From Dactylosporangium sp. AC04546 (GTDB lineage Bacteria > Actinomycetota > Actinomycetes > Mycobacteriales > Micromonosporaceae), in contig NZ_JAHYSG010000125.1 of assembly GCF_022095675.1 (NCBI RefSeq), positions 1 through 33,463 of the forward strand: a stretch of 33,463 nucleotides of DNA, read 5' to 3'. Position 1 is the first letter of the stretch; each line of letters starts with the position of its first letter. Of the stretch, positions 8,335 to 19,251 are shown piece by piece. The translations under genes and the position numbers were made by a program. Under the pieces are notes generated by a model. It searched no databases, had not been told where the DNA came from, and saw nothing but the letters and a program-made list of their open reading frames with translations.

Positions 8335-9023
8335 CCCGCGCCTCGCTGGAGAAGGAGCCGCACGAGGTCGCGGCGATGTTCGACGGCGTCGCCCGTCGCT
8401 ACGACCTCACCAACACCGTGCTCTCCGGCGGTCAGGACCGCATCTGGCGCCGCGAGACCCGGCTGGCCCTCGGCCTCAAGCCCGGCGAGCGCGTGCTCGA
8501 CCTCGGCGCCGGCACCGGCGTGTCGACGCTGGAGCTGGCCAAGTCGGGCGCCTTCGCCGTCGGCGCCGACCTCTCGGTCGGCATGCTGCAGGCCGGCCGG
8601 GAGAAGCGCCCGACGGTGCCGCTGCTGGCCGCCGACGCGCTGCAGCTGCCGTTCGCTGACGAGACCTTCGACGCGGTGACGATCTCGTTCGCGCTGCGCA
8701 ACATCCAGGACCCCGACGCCGCCCTGCGCGAGATGGCGCGGGTGACCAAGCCGGGCGGGCGGCTGGTGATCTGCGAGTTCAGCCACCCGACCTGGCGGCC
8801 CTTCCGCGCCGCCTACATGGGCCCGGCCCTGAAGGTGCTGCCGCAGGTGGCGAAGCGGGTGTCGAGCAACCCCGACGCCTACGTCTACCTCGCCGAGTCG
8901 ATCCGCGCCTGGCCCGACCAGCAGAGCCTGGCGGAGCGCATCGGCGCCAACGGCTGGCGCAAGGTGGCCTGGCGCAACCTGACCGGCGGCGTGGTGGCGA
9001 TGCACCGCGGCTTCCGGATCTGA
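8331..9023 (+). CDS. menG: Demethylmenaquinone methyltransferase (UbiE/MenG family)
   Basis: This 230-residue SAM-dependent methyltransferase catalyses the last ring step, demethylmenaquinone to menaquinone. Visible motifs are the UbiE N-terminus [29 protein letters not shown] (about 12-41), SAM motif [10 protein letters not shown] (55-63), GADLS with the acidic ribose ligand, [12 protein letters not shown], the post-I block [14 protein letters not shown] and the C-terminal GGVVAMHRG. Length matches the bacterial family. The start ATG overlaps the mqnC stop by 4 bases. The downstream neighbour is convergent with only 14 bases between them and no visible terminator hairpin. Confidence 0.93.
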   Translation: MTRASLEKEPHEVAAMFDGVARRYDLTNTVLSGGQDRIWRRETRLALGLKPGERVLDLGAGTGVSTLELAKSGAFAVGADLSVGMLQAGREKRPTVPLLAADALQLPFADETFDAVTISFALRNIQDPDAALREMARVTKPGGRLVICEFSHPTWRPFRAAYMGPALKVLPQVAKRVSSNPDAYVYLAESIRAWPDQQSLAERIGANGWRKVAWRNLTGGVVAMHRGFRI

Positions 9024-9037
9024 CATCGGTCCTCCCG

Positions 9038-9940
9038 CTACCACGTGATGGGGGCCAGCCGGTCGAGGCTGGCCCGCAGCTCGGCGACGACCTCGTCGGG
9101 GCGTGTGGTGAGGTCGTGCCAGGTGATTTCCGACACGCTCCAGCCCGCGGCGGCCAGCCGGGACCGGCGCTCCTCCCGCTTCGGCCCGGGCAGCGCGTCG
9201 TAGCCGCGCTTGAGCTCCAGCAGCAGCTTGGCGTCGGCGAACACCAAATCGCCGACGCCGATGAAGCCCCACCGGTCCTTGATCGGCACCTGCTCGGCCC
9301 AGCCCCAGATGCCGGCGAGCTGCAGCAGCTTCTTGATCAGGTGCAACGCCGCCTGCTCCTCGCCCTGCGCGGCCAGCTTGAACAGCTGGACCAGCCGCGG
9401 GGTGCCGTGCCGGCCGGTCGCCGCCTGGATGCGCCAGGCCAGGTCGGGAACCGTCGTCCAGCACTCCCGCAGGGCCGTGGCCAGGACCGCCTGGGCCGCG
9501 GCGTCGGGCAGCAGGCGGGCGCAGTCGTAGACGGTGCGCGGCACGGTGGTGACCGCGGCGCCGTCGACCAGGCAGATGTCGGCCGGCACGGGCTGCCCGT
9601 GCAGCACCTGGATCTCGCGCCGCCGGAGCCGCTGGGGGTGGGCGATCACGGTGTCGTCGCTCGGCACGGGGATGCCGTGCCAGCGGGCCGCTGACGGCCC
9701 GACGAGGACCGCACCCGGCAGTGCCAGGAGCGAGGCGGCGTCGCGCAGCTTCGGCGTGAGGTCCCGTCCGCGGTCGGTGAAGACGTCACGCATGACGCTC
9801 ACCCAGTCGCCGTCCCGGATTCTCATCCTGATCCGATAGTGGCTGTATCCGCAGGTCACGGCCTGTGTCCGGGTGAAAAGTCCGTGCTGGGTCCCGGCGT
9901 GTTCATCGAGCCGGTCGCGGTCCGGCTGTCCGGCGTTCAT
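9038..9940 (-). CDS. AbiEi-like N-terminal domain with C-terminal DUF559 (PD-(D/E)XK-like) domain
   Basis: The 300-residue protein begins with an AbiEi-antitoxin-like winged-helix region (about 10-110: GLFTRTQAV..GYSHYRIRMRIRDGDW..VMRDVF, then GPSAARWHGIP). A middle helical part contains VPRTVYDCARLL. The C-terminus (about 190-300) is DUF559-like, with the expected nuclease-fold residues Asp231 (GVGDLVF), Glu242 and Lys244 (LLELKRGYDAL), and the closing block RRSRLAAAGWSVSEITWHDL. Such stand-alone proteins are common in actinomycete genomes. DNA-binding plus a Vsr-like nuclease is the domain-based expectation, but no activity is established here and no partner AbiEii toxin gene is adjacent. 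No clear Shine-Dalgarno precedes ATG 9938-9940. It interrupts an otherwise co-directional menaquinone/nuo block. Confidence 0.78.
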   Translation of the reverse strand: MNAGQPDRDRLDEHAGTQHGLFTRTQAVTCGYSHYRIRMRIRDGDWVSVMRDVFTDRGRDLTPKLRDAASLLALPGAVLVGPSAARWHGIPVPSDDTVIAHPQRLRRREIQVLHGQPVPADICLVDGAAVTTVPRTVYDCARLLPDAAAQAVLATALRECWTTVPDLAWRIQAATGRHGTPRLVQLFKLAAQGEEQAALHLIKKLLQLAGIWGWAEQVPIKDRWGFIGVGDLVFADAKLLLELKRGYDALPGPKREERRSRLAAAGWSVSEITWHDLTTRPDEVVAELRASLDRLAPITW

Positions 9941-10098
9941 GATGACCGAGGATCGTCACGCCGTCGCGAGCTGTCGATCCGGAGAAATTTCCTGTGGATA
10001 ACCCGGGGCCATGATCTCTATTTGTCCGGCGAAACGCCCATCGATCAGGGATGCTGTCGTCCGAAGTGACGATCTAGGTGACCGGTCCGGGTGAGAAA

Positions 10099-10112
10099 TT
10101 AGGGTCGCCTAA
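10099..10112. promoter_or_regulatory. Perfect inverted repeat TTAGG-N4-CCTAA upstream of the menJ-like gene
   Basis: TTAGGGTCGCCTAA has perfect five-base arms around GTCG and abuts the candidate -35 element of the next gene. That placement suits an operator. The arms look like the ends of an IdeR/DtxR iron box, but that box has nine bases between the same arms, so I do not call it one. Confidence 0.4.
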
Positions 10113-10143
10113 CTGACAGTGCGCGGCCTCACGGTTCTAGACT
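10113..10143 (+). promoter_or_regulatory. Candidate promoter of the menJ-like gene
   Basis: CTGACA (10113-10118) is five of six with TTGACA. TAGACT (10138-10143) fits TANNNT, and the spacer is 19 bases. Transcription would start near 10150, leaving a leader of about 70 bases. That leader contains a small inverted repeat, GTGAA-N4-TTCAC (10160-10173), and then a strong AAGGAGGT ribosome site at 10203-10210. Confidence 0.4.
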
Positions 10144-10219
10144 CCTCCCGAGGGACTTTGTGAAGACTTTCACGAGCCCAAAACGGAAGCTTGAGAACGG
10201 GCAAGGAGGTGTGACGGCT

Positions 10220-11494
10220 GTGACCGACACCGGGAACAACGCGGATGTCATCGTCGTCGGCGCCGGACCGGGCGGCTCGGCCGCCGCGTTCCACCTGGCC
10301 CGCCACGGCCTGCGCGTGCTGCTGCTGGAGAAGACCGAGTTCCCGCGCGAGAAGGTCTGCGGCGACGGGTTGACGCCACGCGCGGTCAAGCAGCTCATCA
10401 AGATGGGCATCGACACCACCGAGGAGAAGGGCTGGCTGCACAACCGCGGCCTGCGCGTCATCGGTGGCGGCATCCGGCTGGAGCTGGACTGGCCCGACCT
10501 CGCGAGCTTCCCCGACTACGGGCTGACCCGCACGCGCATGGACTTCGACCAGATGCTCGCGACGGCGGCGACCGACGCCGGCGCGATCCTGCGCACGGGC
10601 ACCAACGTCGGCGGCCCGATCCTCGACCGCACCGGCCGCGTGGTCGGCGTGACCGCCACCGGGCCCGACAAGGAGCCGCTGGAGTTCCGCGCGCCGCTGA
10701 CCATCGCCGCTGACGGCGTCTCCGGCCGGTTCGCCCTGGCCCTGGGCATCGCCAAGCGCGAGGACCGTCCGATGGGCGTCGCGGTCCGGCAATACTTCCG
10801 CAGCGAGACCCGCCACGACGACGACTATCTCGAGTCCTGGCTGGAGCTGCGCAGCCGCGAGTCGGGCGACAACCTCCTGCCGGGTTACGGCTGGATCTTC
10901 GGCCTCGGCGACGGCCGGGTCAACGTCGGCCTCGGCGTGCTCAACAGCAGCGTGGCCTACGGCAAGACCAACTATCGCCAGCTGCTGGCCGACTGGGTCG
11001 ACAACACGCCAGCCGACTGGGGCCTGTCCGACCCGGCCAACGCCGAGGGCAAGCCGCAGGGTGCCGCCCTGCCGATGGGCTTCAACCGGGTGCCGCACTA
11101 CTCCCGGGGCGTGTTGCTCGTCGGTGACACCGGCGGCATGGTCAACCCCTTCAACGGCGAGGGGATCGCCTACGCGATGGAGTCCGGCGAGCTGGCGGCG
11201 GAGATCGCCGTCCAGGGGCTCGCCCGGCCCCAGGGCACCGCGCGGGAGCGTGCTCTCGCCCACTACCCGACCGAGCTCAAGGCCCGCTATGGCGGCTACT
11301 ACCGGCTCGGCAACATCTTCGTGAAGCTCATCGGCCAGCCGCAGATCATGCGGGTGGCCACCAAGCACGGCATGCCACACCCCACCCTCATGCGGTTTGT
11401 GCTGAAGCTGCTCGCCAACCTCACCGATCCTCGCGGCGGAGACGCGATGGACCGCGTGATCAACGCGATGACCCGCCTGGCACCGGCCGCCTGA
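10220..11494 (+). CDS. menJ: Geranylgeranyl-reductase-family FAD oxidoreductase, MenJ-like menaquinone reductase
   Basis: This 424-residue flavoprotein has an N-terminal Rossmann FAD site, VIVVGAGPGGSAA (Gly14, Gly16, Gly19). The family block EFPREKVCGDGLTPRAV follows, and the second FAD motif GVLLVGDTGGMVNPFNGEGIAYAMESG lies around residues 295-320. This is the architecture of archaeal and plant geranylgeranyl reductases and of mycobacterial MenJ, which reduces one isoprene unit of the menaquinone side chain. The position between menG and nuoA supports the MenJ role. It is assigned from family and context, so the exact isoprene unit reduced is unknown. The GTG at 10220 is chosen because a perfect AAGGAGGT ends nine bases before it. 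The in-frame GTG at 10211 touches that site. Confidence 0.85.
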   Translation: MTDTGNNADVIVVGAGPGGSAAAFHLARHGLRVLLLEKTEFPREKVCGDGLTPRAVKQLIKMGIDTTEEKGWLHNRGLRVIGGGIRLELDWPDLASFPDYGLTRTRMDFDQMLATAATDAGAILRTGTNVGGPILDRTGRVVGVTATGPDKEPLEFRAPLTIAADGVSGRFALALGIAKREDRPMGVAVRQYFRSETRHDDDYLESWLELRSRESGDNLLPGYGWIFGLGDGRVNVGLGVLNSSVAYGKTNYRQLLADWVDNTPADWGLSDPANAEGKPQGAALPMGFNRVPHYSRGVLLVGDTGGMVNPFNGEGIAYAMESGELAAEIAVQGLARPQGTARERALAHYPTELKARYGGYYRLGNIFVKLIGQPQIMRVATKHGMPHPTLMRFVLKLLANLTDPRGGDAMDRVINAMTRLAPAA

Positions 11495-11531
11495 CCGTAA
11501 AAGCACAGCCCAAGGCCGCATTTGGGGTGCC

Positions 11532-11549
11532 CCGGACGAAGCCGTCCGG
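11532..11549 (+). terminator. Hairpin between the menJ-like gene and nuoA
   Basis: CCGGAC (11532-11537) and GTCCGG (11544-11549) form a perfect six-base stem with a six-base loop, 37 bases after the upstream stop. There is no T-tract, so it could be a weak terminator, an attenuator or a processing site. The AT-richer stretch that follows contains TAGTGT (11561-11566), which fits a -10 pattern but has no -35 partner. Confidence 0.4.
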
Positions 11550-11590
11550 ACATCACCGAATAGTGTTAAACCGCATACAGCTTGAGTGGT

Positions 11591-11617
11591 CCCGACCGGG
11601 CGGAACGCCCCTTCGGG
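11591..11617 (+). other. Nested stem-loop in the nuo operon 5' leader
   Basis: CCCGA (11591-11595) pairs with TCGGG (11613-11617). Inside it, GGGCG (11598-11602) pairs with CGCCC (11606-11610) around a GAA triloop, with a two-by-two internal loop between the stems. The structure ends 25 bases before the nuoA ATG and does not cover the GGAG ribosome site at 11632-11635. It may stabilise the long operon mRNA or serve as a regulatory leader, which is inference. Confidence 0.4.
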
Positions 11618-11642
11618 CTCGCCGAAAGGACGGAGCAGCACG

Positions 11643-12008
11643 ATGTCGCTCGCGCCGTACGTACCGATCCTCGGGCTCTTCGCCCTCGCCGCAGCCTTCG
11701 CGCTGTTCTCGGTGGCGGTGGCCCCCTTCGTCGGGCCGCGCCGCTACAACAAGGCGAAGCTCGACGCCTACGAGTGCGGCATCGAGCCCACTCCCCAGCC
11801 TGTTGGCGGTGGCCGCTTCCCGGTCAAGTTCTACCTGACCGCGATGCTGTTCATCGTCTTCGACATCGAGATCATCTTCCTGTACCCCTGGGCCGTGAAC
11901 TTCGACGCGCTCGGCCTCTTCGGGTTCGTGGAGATGGTGCTGTTCATCGTCACCGTGTTCGTCGCGTTCACCTACGTGTGGCGCCGCGGCGGGCTGGATT
12001 GGGACTGA
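11643..12008 (+). CDS. nuoA: NADH-quinone oxidoreductase subunit A
   Basis: The 121-residue membrane subunit of complex I has three predicted transmembrane helices. The conserved loop YECGIEP with its cysteine lies near residue 41, followed by [27 protein letters not shown], the signature of NuoA/ND3. It sits at the quinone-site end of the membrane arm next to NuoH and NuoJ. The start ATG has GGAG seven bases upstream. The longer open frame would add 19 residues from the leader hairpin. It is the first of fourteen nuo genes in canonical A-to-N order, and nuoB begins three bases after its stop. Confidence 0.96.
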   Translation: MSLAPYVPILGLFALAAAFALFSVAVAPFVGPRRYNKAKLDAYECGIEPTPQPVGGGRFPVKFYLTAMLFIVFDIEIIFLYPWAVNFDALGLFGFVEMVLFIVTVFVAFTYVWRRGGLDWD

Positions 12009-12011
12009 GCC

Positions 12012-12679
<668 letters not shown>

Positions 12680-12683
<4 letters not shown>

Positions 12684-13378
12684 CTGAGGTTGAGCCGGTC
12701 GGCGCCGAGCTGGGTGCCCCCGCGCAGCAGCCGCCGTCGGGTGGCGCCGGGCGAGGCATGTTCGGCGTGCAGGGCACCGGCGACACGTCGGGCTTCGGCG
12801 GCCTGCGCCGCCGCCGGGCGGTCGACGTCGACTCCCCGCGCCCGTTCGGCGGCGAGTTCGACGAGGTCGTCGACGCGCTCGAGGAGGCCTACCCGGGCTT
12901 CAACGACGCGATCGAGCGGATCGTCGTCGACCGCGGCGAGCTGACGCTGCACATCGTTCCCGAGCGCATCGCCGAGGTCTGCCAGTCGCTGCGCGACGAC
13001 CCCGCCCTGCGGTTCGAGCTGCTCTCGTCGGTCTCCGGCGTCGACTACCTCGGCTCCGACGGGCGGCGCCTGCACTCGGTGTACCACCTGACGTCGCTGA
13101 CGTTCCGCCGGCGCATCCGGCTGGAATGCGCGATCACCGCCGATGACCCGCACCTGCCGAGCGTCACCCAGGTCTACCCGACCGCCGACTGGCAGGAGCG
13201 GGAGACGTACGACATGTTCGGCATCGTCTTCGACGGCCACCCCAACCTGACGCGGATCCTCATGCCGGACGACTGGGAGGGCTTCCCGCAGCGGAAGGAC
13301 TACCCGCTCGGCGGCGTGCCGGTCGAGTACAAGGGCGCGGAGATCCCACCGCCGGACCAGCGGAGGAGTTACCAGTGA
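12680..13378 (+). CDS. nuoC: NADH-quinone oxidoreductase subunit C
   Basis: The 232-residue hydrophilic subunit (30-kDa type) is unfused to NuoD. The conserved core lies in the C-terminal two thirds: [16 protein letters not shown], and the signature [16 protein letters not shown] followed by [19 protein letters not shown]. The first 50 residues are a Gly/Pro/Ala-rich extension that looks disordered and contains [17 protein letters not shown]. The start is GTG 12680, overlapping the nuoB stop, with GGAGGT five bases upstream. The open frame extends further 5', but only as an out-of-frame reading of nuoB. Confidence 0.95.
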
Positions 13379-14691
13379 CCACCGACTACGCGAGCGCGCG
13401 CGAGACCACCGAGGGCCGGGTCTTCACGGTCACCGGCGGCGACTGGGACACGGTCGTCAACGAGGCCGGGTCCGAGGAGCGCATCGTCGTCAACATGGGG
13501 CCGCAGCACCCGTCGACCCACGGCGTGCTCCGGCTGGTGCTCGAGCTGGAAGGCGAGACGGTCACCGAGGCGCGCACCGTCATCGGCTACCTGCACACCG
13601 GCATCGAGAAGAACCTGGAGTTCCGCAACTGGACCCAGGGCACCACGTTCGTCACCCGCATGGACTACCTGGCGCCGATCTTCAACGAGACCGGCTACTG
13701 CATGGCGGTCGAGAAGCTCCTCGGCATCGAGGACCAGATCACCGACCGGGCCAAGACCATCCGCATCCTGATGATGGAGCTCAACCGCGTCTCCTCGCAC
13801 CTGGTCTGGCTCGCAACGACCGGCATGGAGCTCGGCGCCCTGTCGATGATGATCTACGGCTTCCGCGAGCGGGAGTACATCCTCGACATCTTCGAGATGA
13901 TCTCCGGCCTGCGGATGAACATGGCCTACGTGCGGCCCGGCGGCGTCGCGCAGGACCTGCCCGACGACGCGGTCGCGAAGATCCGCGAGCTCCTGGGCTG
14001 GATGCCCGACCGCATCGACATGTACGAGGACCTGCTGTCCGGCAACACGATCTGGCGCGAACGCACGCAGGGCGTCGCCGTGCTCGACGTGACCGGCTGC
14101 CTGGCGCTGGGCATCACCGGTCCGGTGCTGCGCTCGGCCGGCCTCGGCTGGGACATCCGCAAGCAGCAGCCGTATCTCGGCTACGAGACCTACGACTTCG
14201 ACGTCCCGACCGAGCCGACGGCCGACGCGTGGGGCCGCTACAAGGTGCGGCTCAACGAGATGCGCGAGTCGCTGAAGATCATCCAGCAGGCGATGGACCG
14301 CCTGGAGCCGGGCCCGATCATGGTCGCGGACAAGAAAATCGCGTGGCCCGCCCAGCTGGCCATCGGCGGCGACGGCCTCGGCAACTCGCTCGAGCACGTC
14401 GCGAAGATCATGGGCCAGTCCATGGAGGCCCTGATCCACCACTTCAAGCTGGTGACCGAGGGCTTCCGGGTGCCGGCGGGCCAGGTCTACGTGCCGATCG
14501 AGGCGCCCCGCGGCGAGCTCGGCGTGCACGCGGTCTCCGACGGCGGCACGCGTCCCTTCCGCGTGCACTACCGCGAGCCCAGCTTCGTCAACCTGCAGGC
14601 GATTCCGGCGATGGCCGAGGGCGGGCTGCTCGCCGACGTCATCGTGGGTGGCGCCTCGCTCGACCCCGTCATGGGTGGGTGTGATCGTTAA
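13375..14691 (+). CDS. nuoD: NADH-quinone oxidoreductase subunit D
   Basis: This 438-residue 49-kDa-type subunit forms the quinone pocket with NuoB and NuoH. Clear landmarks are [24 protein letters not shown] near the N-terminus, [51 protein letters not shown], the YDFDVP and [15 protein letters not shown] blocks, and the end DPVMGGCDR. These are the NiFe-hydrogenase-derived large-subunit features of complex I, without nickel ligands. It starts at GTG 13375 inside the nuoC stop, with CGGAGGAG upstream, and overlaps nuoE by one base (TAATG). Confidence 0.96.
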   Translation: MTTDYASARETTEGRVFTVTGGDWDTVVNEAGSEERIVVNMGPQHPSTHGVLRLVLELEGETVTEARTVIGYLHTGIEKNLEFRNWTQGTTFVTRMDYLAPIFNETGYCMAVEKLLGIEDQITDRAKTIRILMMELNRVSSHLVWLATTGMELGALSMMIYGFREREYILDIFEMISGLRMNMAYVRPGGVAQDLPDDAVAKIRELLGWMPDRIDMYEDLLSGNTIWRERTQGVAVLDVTGCLALGITGPVLRSAGLGWDIRKQQPYLGYETYDFDVPTEPTADAWGRYKVRLNEMRESLKIIQQAMDRLEPGPIMVADKKIAWPAQLAIGGDGLGNSLEHVAKIMGQSMEALIHHFKLVTEGFRVPAGQVYVPIEAPRGELGVHAVSDGGTRPFRVHYREPSFVNLQAIPAMAEGGLLADVIVGGASLDPVMGGCDR

Positions 14692-15475
14692 TGGTGTTCA
14701 GTGAGCTCACGCGCGACCGTGCGCGGCAGATCATCGCGCGCTACCCCGAGGGCCGGTCGCGCTCGGCGCTGCTGCCCCTGCTGCACCTGGTGCAGTCGGA
14801 GGAGGGCTACGTCTCGCCCGACGGCATCTCGTTCTGCGCGGAGGTGCTCGGCCTGACGAAGGCCGAGGTCGGCGCGGTCGCGACGTTCTACACCATGTAC
14901 AAGCGCAAGCCGACCGGAGACTGGCTGGTCAGCGTCTGCACCAACACCATGTGCGGCGTGCTCGGCGGCGACAAGGCCTACCAGGCGCTCAGCGACTACC
15001 TCGACGTCGGCCACGACGAGACCACGGCCGACGGCAAGATCACGCTGGAGCACGCGGAGTGCCTCGCGGCCTGCGACTACGCGCCGGTCATGACGGTCAA
15101 CTACGAGTTCTTCGACCAGATCAACGAGGACAGCGCGCTGACCCTGGTCAAGCAGCTACAGAACGGCGAGCGCCCGCAGCCCACGCGCGGCACCCGGCTC
15201 TGCACGCTCAAGGAGATGGCGGTCCAGCTCGCCGGCTTCGCCGACGAGCGTGGTGACGACGTCATCGCCGATGGCCCGGCCGGCGGCCCGACCCTCGCCG
15301 GCAACCGGCTCGCCGAGCGCTTCGGCGTGGTCGTGCCGGGCTTCGACCCGGAGACGCCGATCGCCAAGAAGGCGGAGACGCCGCCCCCCGCGGCGCCCGA
15401 GTCCACGCCGAAGCCCGCCTCGGACGCCAAGCCGGCCGGCGACGGACCGCTGCCGCAGAAGGAGGCGAAGGCCTG

Positions 15476-15476
<1 letters not shown>
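14691..15476 (+). CDS. nuoE: NADH-quinone oxidoreductase subunit E
   Basis: The 261-residue 24-kDa-type subunit belongs to the NADH dehydrogenase module and carries the [2Fe-2S] cluster N1a in a thioredoxin-like fold. Ligands are Cys83 and Cys88 (CTNTMCG) and Cys124 and Cys128 (CLAACDYAP). Residues from about 170 are additional to the core. They include a TLAGNRLAERFGVVVPGF segment and a final Pro/Ala/Lys-rich low-complexity tail (about 228-261) that is probably disordered. E. coli NuoE is only about 166 residues, so the extension is large, though extended forms are usual in actinomycetes. It overlaps nuoF by one base. Confidence 0.95.
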
Positions 15477-16797
<1,321 letters not shown>

Positions 16798-16798
<1 letters not shown>

Positions 16799-19251
16799 TG
16801 ACCGACGTGGTTCCCAAGGTCGACACGGTCAAGCTGACCATCGACGGCATCGAGGTCGAGGCGCCCAAGGGCGCGCTCGTCATCCGCGTCGCCGAGCAGA
16901 TGGGCATCTCGATCCCGCGCTTCTGCGACCACCCGCTGCTCGCCCCGGCCGGCGCCTGCCGCCAGTGCCTGGTCGACATCGAGGGCCAGCGCAAGCCGGT
17001 GGCGTCGTGCACGCAGCCGGTGGCCGAGGGCATGGTGGTGCACACCCAGTTGACCTCCGACGTGGCCAAGAAGGCACAGGAGGGCATCATGGAGTTCCTC
17101 CTGATCAACCACCCGCTTGACTGCCCGGTGTGCGACAAGGGCGGCGAGTGCCCGCTGCAGAACCAGGCGATGAGCAACGGCCAGTCCGAGTCGCGCTTCG
17201 TCGAGCACAAGCGGGAGTACCCGAAGCCGCTGCCGATCAGCACCCAGGTGCTGCTCGACCGCGAGCGGTGCGTGCTGTGCCAGCGCTGCACCCGGTTCTC
17301 CGACGAGATCGCCGGCGACAAGTTCATCGACCTGATGGAGCGCTCGTCCAACGAGCAGATCGGCGTGTTCCGGGGCGACCCCGACTCGCCGGGCACGGAC
17401 GCGCCGTTCAACTCCTACTTCTCCGGCAACACCATCCAGATCTGCCCGGTCGGAGCGCTGACCAGCTCGCAGTACCGCTTCCGCGCCCGTCCCTTCGACC
17501 TGGTCTCCACGCCGAACGCGTGTGAGCACTGCGCGGCCGGCTGCGACCAGCGGGCCGACCACCGCCGTGGCAAGGTCATGCGCCGCCTGGCCGGCGACGA
17601 CCCGGCGGTGAACGAGGAGTGGAACTGCGACAAGGGGCGCTTCGCGTTCCAGTACGTCAACGCCAACGACCGCCTGACCACCCCGCTGGTGCGCGACGCC
17701 AAGACCGGTGAGCTGCGCACGGCGAGCTGGCCCGAGGCGCTGTCGGTGGCCGCGGCCGGCCTGCGGGCCGCCAAGGACAACGGCGGCGTCGGCGTGCTGA
17801 CCGGCGGCCGGCTGACGGTCGAGGACGCCTACGCGTACTCGAAGTTCGCCCGCGTGGCCCTCGGCACCAACGACATCGACTTCCGCGCCCGGCCGCTGTC
17901 CGCGGAGGAGACCGAGTTCCTCGGCTCCCACGTCGTCGGCCACACCGACGTGACCTACGCCGACATCGAGCAGGCACCCGCGGTGGTCTTCGTCGGGCTG
18001 GAGCCCGAGGAAGAGTGCCCGATCATCTTCCTGCGGGCCCGCAAGACGTACCTCAAGCGCGCCCTGCCGAGCTTCGCGGTCGCGCCGTTCGTCAGCCGCG
18101 GGTTCGAGAAGCTCGGCACCACCGTGCTGCTCACCGCCCCGGGCGCCGAGGCGGAGGTGCTCGGCGCGTCCGAGCAGCTGCGCGAGGCGCTGTCGGCCGA
18201 GGGCGCGATCCTGTTCGTCGGCGAGCGGCTCGGCAACGTCGAGGGCGGGCTGTCCGCCGCGGCGCAGCTGGCCGAGTCGACCGGCGCGCGGCTCGCGTGG
18301 GTCCCGCGCCGGGCCGGCGACCGCGGCGCGGTCGAGGCCGGCGCCCTGCCGACGCTGCTGCCCGGCGGCCGCCCGGTCTTCGACCCGGCGGCGCGGGCCG
18401 AGCTCGCCCAGGCGTGGAACCTCGACGCGGGCGTGCTGCCCAGCGCCTCGGGCCGAGACACCGACGCGATCATCGCCGCCGCCCGCGAGGGCCGGCTCGG
18501 CGCGCTGGTCGTCGGCGGCGTCGACCCCAGCGACCTGTCCGACCCGCTGGGGGCCGAGGAGGCCCTCGACAAGGTCGGCTTCGTGGTCAGCCTGGAGCTG
18601 CGCGCCAGCGCGGTGACCAAGCGGGCCGACGTGGTGTTCCCGGTCGCCGCGGCGGTCGAGAAGACCGGCTCGTTCGTCAACTGGGAGGGCCGGGTCCGCC
18701 CGTTCGGCACCGTGCTCAAGACCCAGGCGATGAGCGACGGCCGCGTGCTCGACACGCTGGGCCGTGAGCTCGGCGTCGACCTCCGCGTCAGCGACGTCGC
18801 CGCGGTGCGCACGCAGCTGGCCGGGCTCGCCTCGCTGCCGATGCCGGGCGCCGACGCGGTCGGCACGGGTGGCACGGTGCGCGGCGCGGCCCCGACGGTC
18901 GCGCCCGGCGCGGTCTCGCTGCCGGCGAGCGGCCAGGCGATCCTCGCCTCCTGGCACCACCTGATCGACAACGGCTCGCTGCAGGACGGCGACGGCCACC
19001 TGGCCGGCACGGCCCGCCCCGCGGTGGTCCGGATCTCCAAGAGCACCGCGTCCGACCTCGGTGTGGTCGACGGCGACGCGGTGACGGTCGGCACCGACCG
19101 GGGTGCGATCACCTTGCCGGCGCTCGTCACCGACATGGTCGACGGCGTCGTGTGGATCCCGACGAACTCACCAGGCTCGACGCTGCGCCGCACGCTCGGC
19201 GTGACGGAGGGTGCGCTGGTCGAGATCAGCAATGGGGGTGCAGCGAAGTGA
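16798..19251 (+). CDS. nuoG: NADH-quinone oxidoreductase subunit G
   Basis: The 817-residue subunit is the iron-sulfur wire of the peripheral arm. The N-terminal [2Fe-2S] site is Cys43, Cys54, Cys57 and Cys71. The His-ligated cluster is His105, Cys109, Cys112 and Cys118 ([14 protein letters not shown]). A further [4Fe-4S] cluster is Cys158, Cys161, Cys164 and Cys216. A fourth set, Cys242, Cys245, Cys249 and Cys277 (CEHCAAGC...NCDKG), matches the off-pathway N7 cluster found in only some bacteria, including E. coli. The C-terminal half is a molybdopterin-oxidoreductase-like fold that is degenerate in complex I, with a last domain [19 protein letters not shown] of the molybdopterin-dinucleotide-binding type. 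The start ATG overlaps the nuoF stop, and GTAGGAG lies upstream. Confidence 0.95.

Noticed and set aside
9038..9940. Complete type IV AbiE toxin-antitoxin system
   Set aside because: Only the AbiEi-like domain is present. No AbiEii nucleotidyltransferase gene adjoins it, and the C-terminus is nuclease-like.
10099..10112. IdeR/DtxR iron box
   Set aside because: The arms TTAGG and CCTAA are right, but only four bases separate them instead of nine, and the inner conserved part is missing.
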